Positions 5,561-9,544 of a stretch of DNA of 9,544 nucleotides are shown piece by piece. Origin of the DNA: an uncultured Clostridia bacterium. Lineage in GTDB: Bacteria; Bacillota; Clostridia; TANB77; CAG-508. Made by a program: the position numbers and the translations under genes. How positions within the stretch are numbered: the first letter of the stretch is position 1; every line of letters starts with the position of its first letter. The notes under the pieces were generated by a model. That model ran no database searches and had not been told where the DNA came from. It worked only from the letters and a program-made list of their open reading frames with translations. Location of the stretch: positions 1-9,544 of the forward strand of contig CAPNAQ010000065.1 in the NCBI GenBank assembly GCA_948663505.1. Reading direction: 5' to 3'.

Positions 5561-5660
5561 ATCCACTTTTGGCTTTATTACTTAACTTTTCAAGGGAAAA
5601 AATTTTTTAAATATTTTTTATTTTCATTTTCTCCTTACTTTATTCTTGCTTATTTTTTAT

Positions 5661-6119
5661 TTATTTTGATGTTGAGCCAAATCCCCCCATTCTTTCTCCT
5701 TCTGCAACATCATTATCTGTTACTAAATACTTCTGAAATATAGCTTGCCCTATTGCTTCTCCCTTTTTTATAGTTATATCTTCTTCTTTTATATTATAAA
5801 ATGCATACATAAAGTGCCCATCATTGTCTGGATTACCATAATAGTCTTTATCTATGACACCTACACTATTCGCCATGATTATGCCTTTTTTCTTTGGATT
5901 AGAACTTCTGTTATATAATAATAACACTTCATCATCTTGCATATATGCTTTTAAACCTGTCTTTACTAATGTTGGTGCCATACCTTTTTTAAAGCTTGGA
6001 ATTGTTACATCTTCTGCTGCTTCTATATCATATCCTGCTGAATATTTCGTTTTTCTTATTGGTAGATTAATATCTTGATTTTCAAATCCTTTTACTATTT
6101 CAAATCCTCTTTCTTTCAT
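5661..6119 (-). CDS. dut: dUTP diphosphatase (dUTPase), trimeric type
   Basis: Hydrolyses dUTP to dUMP and pyrophosphate, keeping uracil out of DNA and feeding dTMP synthesis. All five trimeric-dUTPase motifs are present. Motif 1 is SAGYDIEA (27-34, Asp31). Motif 2 is YNRSS (69-73), where the common form is PRSG-like. Motif 3 is GVIDKDYYGN (87-96, Asp90). Motif 4 is KKGEAIGQAIFQ (118-129), and motif 5 is the Gly-rich C-terminal ERMGGFGSTS (142-151). I choose the ATG at 6119 (152 aa, normal length, begins MKERGFEIV). A 40-codon in-frame extension upstream runs through a tandem repeat whose 76-bp unit breaks frame. The ribosome site here (AAGGA-like, 6132-6135) is rather far, 12 nt, so the start is less certain than elsewhere. 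Confidence 0.9.
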   Translation of the reverse strand: MKERGFEIVKGFENQDINLPIRKTKYSAGYDIEAAEDVTIPSFKKGMAPTLVKTGLKAYMQDDEVLLLYNRSSNPKKKGIIMANSVGVIDKDYYGNPDNDGHFMYAFYNIKEEDITIKKGEAIGQAIFQKYLVTDNDVAEGERMGGFGSTSK

Positions 6120-6140
6120 TTTTACAATCTTTCCTTTCAC

Positions 6141-6292
6141 TCGCTTCGCTCGTTCATCGTCATCCACAGTTTTTTTCAAAAACTTTGTCTTCCAAATCTT
6201 TGTCTTTGGAGCTTTTTCGCTTCGCTCGTTCATCGTCATCCACAGTTTTTTTCAAAAACTTTGTCTGCCAAATCTTTGTCTTTGGAGCTTTT
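6141..6292. repeat. 76-bp tandem duplication in the dUTPase leader
   Basis: Two head-to-tail copies, 6141-6216 and 6217-6292, differ at one base (T6191 versus G6267). A degenerate stub of a further copy (GCTTTGCTT instead of CGCTTCGCT) follows at 6293-6302. Each unit begins TCGCTTCGCTCG and contains a 7-bp hairpin AGTTTTT-TTC-AAAAACT and a 5-bp one CCAAA/TTTGG. The unit is less AT-rich than its surroundings. A period that is not a multiple of three argues against coding. Confidence 0.9.
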
Positions 6293-6308
6293 TGCTTTGC
6301 TTACCATA

Positions 6309-6337
6309 ATTCTTACATATTGTAATAAAAAAGTCAA
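6309..6337 (-). promoter_or_regulatory. Putative promoter of the dUTPase gene
   Basis: On the minus strand TTGACT (6332-6337) is followed after 17 bp by AAGAAT (6309-6314), preceded by TG as in an extended -10. Transcription would start near 6302, so both copies of the tandem repeat would be in a leader of about 180 nt. Confidence 0.55.
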
Positions 6338-6387
6338 GTGTTTCTTTTTATACTTTTAGAATTTAAATCCTTTAAAGTATATAATTT

Positions 6388-6413
6388 AATAAAACTAGGA
6401 TTTTATCTCCTAG
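6388..6413 (-). terminator. Terminator of spoVS
   Basis: CTAGGA (6395-6400) pairs with TCCTAG (6408-6413) around a 7-nt loop. On the minus strand a TTTTATT tract follows. It lies about 20 bp after the spoVS stop codon. Confidence 0.7.
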
Positions 6414-6431
6414 CTTCTATATTTATTTTCA

Positions 6432-6695
6432 TTATACTCTTGATTCAACAATAAGTTTTATACCAGTTCTACCTTCTCCTTCAACCTCTACATCTGCAAA
6501 TGCTGGTATACATACTAAATCAACTCCTGCTGGTGCTACAAAACCTCTTGCTATAGCAACTGCTTTAACTGCTTGGTTTAATGCTCCTGCTCCTATTGCT
6601 TGCATTTCTGCTTTATTTGATTCTTTTACTAATCCAGCTATTGCTCCTGCTACTGAATTAGGATTTGATTTTGATGAAATCTTTAAAATTTCCAT
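6432..6695 (-). CDS. spoVS: Stage V sporulation protein S
   Basis: SpoVS is a small Alba-like protein needed in Bacillus for proper septation control and spore coat assembly, and is also present in some non-spore-formers. The sequence MEILKISSKSNPNSVAGAIAG and the block MQAIGAGALNQAVKAVAIARGF (31-52), then IPAFADVEVEGEGRTGIKL (63-81), are characteristic and nearly invariant in the family. The start at 6695 gives 87 aa, about the length of the Bacillus protein (86 aa). AGGAGG (6705-6710) lies 9 nt upstream, so the 13-codon in-frame extension is not used. It follows ymdB, reproducing the Bacillus rny-ymdB-spoVS order, but has its own promoter and terminator. A sigma-H promoter was not recognised. 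Confidence 0.96.
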   Translation of the reverse strand: MEILKISSKSNPNSVAGAIAGLVKESNKAEMQAIGAGALNQAVKAVAIARGFVAPAGVDLVCIPAFADVEVEGEGRTGIKLIVESRV

Positions 6696-6747
6696 TTTCT
6701 TTTGCCTCCTATTATAATTTATTTTTTGTTGCAACTTTTATGTTAGT

Positions 6748-6776
6748 ATTTTATATTATATGGAAAATTTTGTAAA
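6748..6776 (-). promoter_or_regulatory. Putative promoter of spoVS
   Basis: On the minus strand TTTACA (6771-6776) and TAAAAT (6748-6753) are spaced 17 bp, in the 147-bp gap between ymdB and spoVS. No convincing terminator was seen after ymdB, so read-through from ymdB may also contribute. Confidence 0.5.
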
Positions 6777-6842
6777 TACTTTTTTGAAAATTTTTTAAGT
6801 TTTCATCGCAGTTTTTTTCATAGTACAGGAAAAATCGACTTT

Positions 6843-7613
6843 TTACAAATAAATTCTATTAATTTTTGTCACTTTTAATGTTTCTTCATCAATTATAAAA
6901 ATAACTCCATTAAACATGCATTCACCTTCTGCAACTTTATATTTTTCTGGTAATGAAGTTGTCATCCTTTTTATTGCTACATTTATATCCATTCCTAAAG
7001 CTGAATTCTTTGGACCAGTCATACCTATATCTGTAATATATGCTGTTCCTTTTGGTAATATTTTCTCATCAGCTGTTTGAACATGTGTATGTGTTCCAAA
7101 AATAGCAGTTACTTGACCATCTAAATAATATCCAAATGGTATCTTTTCTCCTGTAGCTTCTGCATGAAAATCTATAAAAATCATATCAACTTCATTTTTT
7201 ATTTTGTTTACTATATCTTTAGCTATTAAATAAGGATTTTCTGTTAATATATTCATTTCAACTCTTCCTATTAAATTAATAACAGCTATTTTCTTACCTT
7301 TACATTCATATATATTATATCCTTTGCCCACTACTCCCTTTGGATAATTCGCAGGTCGAATAATTCTTGAATCATCTATAAATTTAAATATATCTTTTTT
7401 ACCCCAAGTATGATTTCCCATTGTTATAACATCTACATCTTCAGATAAAATGTCATCAAAAATCTTTTGAGTAATTCCAAATCCATCTGCTGAATTTTCT
7501 GCATTTACAATTGTAAAATCTATTTGTTCAGTTTCTATTAAACCTGGTAATATCTTTTTTAATTCTTTTACTCCTGCTAGTCCAACTAGATCTCCTACTG
7601 CTAAAACCTTCAA
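6843..7613 (-). CDS. ymdB: YmdB-family metallophosphoesterase, TTG start
   Basis: YmdB is a dinuclear-metal phosphodiesterase that in Bacillus subtilis hydrolyses cyclic nucleotides, interacts with RNase Y and affects the biofilm/motility choice. With the TTG at 7613 as start, the metal ligands fall at D8 (VGDLVG), E39-N40 (NAENSADG), N67-H68 (MGNHTW), H150 (DFHAEATGEK), H175 and H177 (GTHTHVQTAD), the same numbers as in the B. subtilis protein. AGAAGG (7621-7626) lies 7 nt upstream, and a promoter ends just before it. A TTG 20 codons earlier (7673) has no ribosome site and lies in the promoter. The product is 257 aa, against about 264 in Bacillus. It lies downstream of rny, separated by a terminator, so the two may be transcribed separately here. 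Confidence 0.95.
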   Translation of the reverse strand: MKVLAVGDLVGLAGVKELKKILPGLIETEQIDFTIVNAENSADGFGITQKIFDDILSEDVDVITMGNHTWGKKDIFKFIDDSRIIRPANYPKGVVGKGYNIYECKGKKIAVINLIGRVEMNILTENPYLIAKDIVNKIKNEVDMIFIDFHAEATGEKIPFGYYLDGQVTAIFGTHTHVQTADEKILPKGTAYITDIGMTGPKNSALGMDINVAIKRMTTSLPEKYKVAEGECMFNGVIFIIDEETLKVTKINRIYL

Positions 7614-7620
7614 ATTTATA

Positions 7621-7626
7621 CCTTCT
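7621..7626 (-). promoter_or_regulatory. Shine-Dalgarno deciding the TTG start of ymdB
   Basis: AGAAGG on the minus strand, 7 nt before TTG at 7613. No ATG exists near the conserved N-terminus KVLAVGD, so a TTG start is required. Confidence 0.8.
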
Positions 7627-7644
7627 TTCTTTTTTACTTTTAAT

Positions 7645-7673
7645 ATATTACTATACTTTTCATATTTTTTCAA
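7645..7673 (-). promoter_or_regulatory. Promoter of ymdB
   Basis: On the minus strand TTGAAA (7668-7673) and TAATAT (7645-7650) are 17 bp apart. Transcription would start near 7638, giving a short leader of about 25 nt to the TTG at 7613. Confidence 0.65.
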
Positions 7674-7690
7674 GCATTTATAAATTTATA

Positions 7691-7735
7691 CAAAAAAAAT
7701 AGTAAATTGGAAAATAATTTTTTCTAATTCACTAT
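7691..7735 (-). terminator. Terminator of rny
   Basis: A 16-bp stem (7699-7714 with 7720-7735), containing one G-U wobble and one mismatch around a 5-nt loop, is followed on the minus strand by a run of eight T (7692-7699 region). It lies about 45 bp after the rny stop. Confidence 0.82.
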
Positions 7736-7778
7736 CTTTTCTACTTTTTCAGCACCCTCTTGAAAAATCTCCATTTTT

Positions 7779-9320
7779 TTATTTGGCAAAATCTGTAACC
7801 CTAATTTCTCTAATTACATTAATCTTTATTTGACCTGGATATTCCATTTCATTTTCAAGTTTTTTAGCAACATCTCGAGCAAGAATGGTCATTTTATCAT
7901 CATTAATTTTTTCAGGTTTAACAACTATTCTTATTTCACGACCAGCTTGTATTGCAAATGATTTCTCTACACCATCAAAAGAATCTGCAATTGCTTCTAA
8001 ATCTCTTAATCTTTTAATATAAGCTTCTAATGTCTCTCTTCTTGCACCTGGTCTTGATGCACTTATTGCATCTGCTGCTTGTATTAAAACAGCTTCTAAT
8101 GTTTGTGGTTCAACATCTTCATGATGAGCTTCTACTGCATTTATAACTATAGGATTTTCTTTATATTTCTTTAAGATTTCTACACCTATTTCTACATGAG
8201 TACCTTCCATATCATGATCTAAGGCTTTACCTATATCATGTAATAAACCTGCTCTTTTTGCAATTTTAGGATCCAATCCTAATTCCTCTGCCATGATTCT
8301 TGCTAAGTTAGATACTTCTATTGAATGATTTAATACATTTTGTCCATAACTTGTCCTATACTTTAATTTACCTATTAATTTTATTATATCTGGATGTAAT
8401 CCAATAATTCCAGTTTCTAGGACTGCTCTTTCTCCTTCTTCTTTTATTGTTTCTTCTACTTCTTGTTTTGCTTTTTCTACCATTTCTTCAATCTTTGCTG
8501 GATGAATTCTACCATCATCAATCAACTTTTCTAATGCAATTTTAGCAACTTCTCTTCTTAATGGATCAAAACCTGATAAAACTACTGCCTCTGGTGTATC
8601 ATCTATAATCAAATCAACACCTGTAAGTGTTTCTAATGCTTTAATATTTCTTCCTTCTCTACCAATTATTCTACCTTTCATTTCATCACTTGGAAGAGCT
8701 ACTATAGATACTGTTGTTTCTTGTGAATGATCTGCTGCACATTTTTGTACTGCATATGTTAATAATTGTTTTGCTTTCTTATTAATTTCCTCTTTTGTTT
8801 TCAAATTTGCTTCTCTTATTATATTCGCTTTATCAGCTTCCACATCTTTTTCTACTTCTTTTAACAAAATCTGCTTTGCTTCATCTTTTGTTAAAGCTGC
8901 TATCTTTTGAAGTTCTTTCATTTCTTCATTATGCAAATTCTCTATTTCGTGTTTCTTTTCTTCTAATTCTTTTAGTTTTGCCTCTACTTCCTGTTCCTTT
9001 TTTTCAAAACTTTCTGAACGTTTCTCTAAGTTTTCCTCTTTTTGAATAAGTCTTGTTTCTTGTCTTTGTATTTCGCCTCTTCTCTCTTTAATCTCTTGAT
9101 CTAATTCTTTCCTACTATTAACAATCTCTTCCTTAGCTTCTATTACTTTTGCTTTTTTTAGATTATCTGCTTCAACTTTTGCCATATTTACTATTTTCTT
9201 AGATTCCTCTTCAGCACTTTTTATTTTAGATTCCGCAACTTTTTTTCTATATGCTATTCCTAATATTATGCCTATTGCAAATGAGATTAAGACAGCGGCG
9301 ATTATGATTCCTATATTCAT
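7779..9320 (-). CDS. rny: Ribonuclease Y
   Basis: Membrane-anchored endoribonuclease that starts mRNA decay in Firmicutes. Domains in order: one N-terminal transmembrane helix (about 3-23, IGIIIAAVLISFAIGIILGIAY); a long Glu/Lys coiled coil (about 28-185); a KH RNA-binding domain with GRIIGREGRNIKALE (216-230); and an HD domain with H332 (NHSIEVSNLA), H361-D362 (LLHDIGKALDHD), H399-H400 (EAHHEDVEP) and D417 (AADAISASRPGARRE). The C-terminal part ends in IKINVIREIRVTDFAK, as in the family. At 513 aa it is about the Bacillus length (520). The ATG at 9320 has AGAGGTG (9328-9334) 7 nt upstream, with a strong promoter further up. It is complete and followed by a terminator and then ymdB. Confidence 0.98.
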   Translation of the reverse strand: MNIGIIIAAVLISFAIGIILGIAYRKKVAESKIKSAEEESKKIVNMAKVEADNLKKAKVIEAKEEIVNSRKELDQEIKERRGEIQRQETRLIQKEENLEKRSESFEKKEQEVEAKLKELEEKKHEIENLHNEEMKELQKIAALTKDEAKQILLKEVEKDVEADKANIIREANLKTKEEINKKAKQLLTYAVQKCAADHSQETTVSIVALPSDEMKGRIIGREGRNIKALETLTGVDLIIDDTPEAVVLSGFDPLRREVAKIALEKLIDDGRIHPAKIEEMVEKAKQEVEETIKEEGERAVLETGIIGLHPDIIKLIGKLKYRTSYGQNVLNHSIEVSNLARIMAEELGLDPKIAKRAGLLHDIGKALDHDMEGTHVEIGVEILKKYKENPIVINAVEAHHEDVEPQTLEAVLIQAADAISASRPGARRETLEAYIKRLRDLEAIADSFDGVEKSFAIQAGREIRIVVKPEKINDDKMTILARDVAKKLENEMEYPGQIKINVIREIRVTDFAK

Positions 9321-9417
9321 GAATCTACACCTCTTTCTTATTTAATTTTCAATGTTCGAATCAAATATATATACATGTCATATTTCTTTTTTAATATATT
9401 TTTTTCTTACCTCTTAT

Positions 9418-9446
9418 ATTTTATCTTTAAAATGCTTAACTGTCAA
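9418..9446 (-). promoter_or_regulatory. Promoter of rny
   Basis: On the minus strand TTGACA (9441-9446) and TAAAAT (9418-9423) are spaced 17 bp, with a leader of about 90 nt to the ATG at 9320. The remaining bases to the window end (9447-9544) are AT-rich and show no gene I can support. Confidence 0.85.
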
Positions 9447-9544
9447 GAGATTTTTAATTTTTTAGTTTTTATTGTAGGACAAAAGATTACTAGTCAGCCT
9501 AATTAAAATAATTTTTTAAAAGCATAATAATATTAATCTGAAAA

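Noticed and set aside
5600..5645. Six-codon frame after an AAGGAG motif downstream of the dUTPase gene (minus strand)
   Set aside because: Too short to support as a gene, no leader-peptide logic with the neighbours, and it is followed by an ordinary terminator.
5854..6078. Plus-strand 74-codon hydrophobic frame
   Set aside because: Antisense to all conserved dUTPase motifs, so it is a shadow frame.
6120..6239. 40-residue N-terminal extension of the dUTPase
   Set aside because: It is encoded by the tandem repeat, whose 76-bp period shifts frame between copies. Known dUTPases begin at the MKERGFEIV-like position and the protein has normal length without it.
6238..6306. Small frame MVSKAKSSKDKD... 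with its stop overlapping an ATG of the extended dUTPase frame
   Set aside because: The ATG lies upstream of the predicted transcription start, has no ribosome site, and the frame exists only within the repeat.
6075..6359. Plus-strand 94-codon frame over the tandem repeat
   Set aside because: Phe/Leu/Ser-rich translation of AT-rich antisense and repeat sequence, with no start signals.
8795..9049. Plus-strand Leu-rich frame opposite rny
   Set aside because: It is the complement of the Glu/Lys coiled-coil codons of RNase Y, which always read as Leu/Phe/Ser-rich on the other strand.

Overview
The window is AT-rich, Firmicutes-type DNA. The gene set (rny, ymdB, spoVS, dUTPase, a CarD-type regulator and tRNA-Leu), the strong Shine-Dalgarno sites, one TTG start and spoVS point to a low-GC clostridium, probably spore-forming or descended from spore-formers. 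Species cannot be read from the sequence. Everything from about 1126 to the end lies on the minus strand. Only the gene at 195-1043 is on the plus strand.

Right part (about 4430-9544) is chromosomal backbone, described in the minus direction of transcription. rny (RNase Y) has a near-consensus promoter and its own terminator. ymdB has a promoter and most likely a TTG start. spoVS follows with its own promoter and terminator, which reproduces the rny-ymdB-spoVS order known from Bacillus. Next is a trimeric-type dUTPase whose leader holds a 76-bp tandem duplication. A CarD/CdnL-like RNA-polymerase-binding regulator follows; its promoter overlaps the dUTPase terminator. Last is tRNA-Leu(UAA), with a perfect-consensus promoter and a strong terminator.

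Left part (about 1-4390) is a mobilizable-element module lying directly behind the 3' end of the tRNA gene. Its minus-strand operon encodes a RepA_N-type replication initiator, TnpV, a small conserved-looking hypothetical protein, the relaxosome protein MobC and a MOBP-type relaxase. The 118-bp gap before mobC carries nested inverted repeats and is the best oriT candidate. Three 15-bp near-palindromes spaced exactly 23 bp apart lie inside the rep coding sequence, as expected for an internal RepA_N origin. No integrase, transposase or serine recombinase is visible, so the element either continues beyond the left edge or is a remnant. At the far left, a plus-strand gene for an unrecognised 282-aa protein has its own promoter and a bidirectional terminator. 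It is visibly less AT-rich than its neighbours and is probably cargo.

Nothing here is clearly a new biological system. The items most worth checking are the iterons inside rep, the oriT candidate, the unrecognised cargo gene, and the tandem duplication in front of the dUTPase gene.
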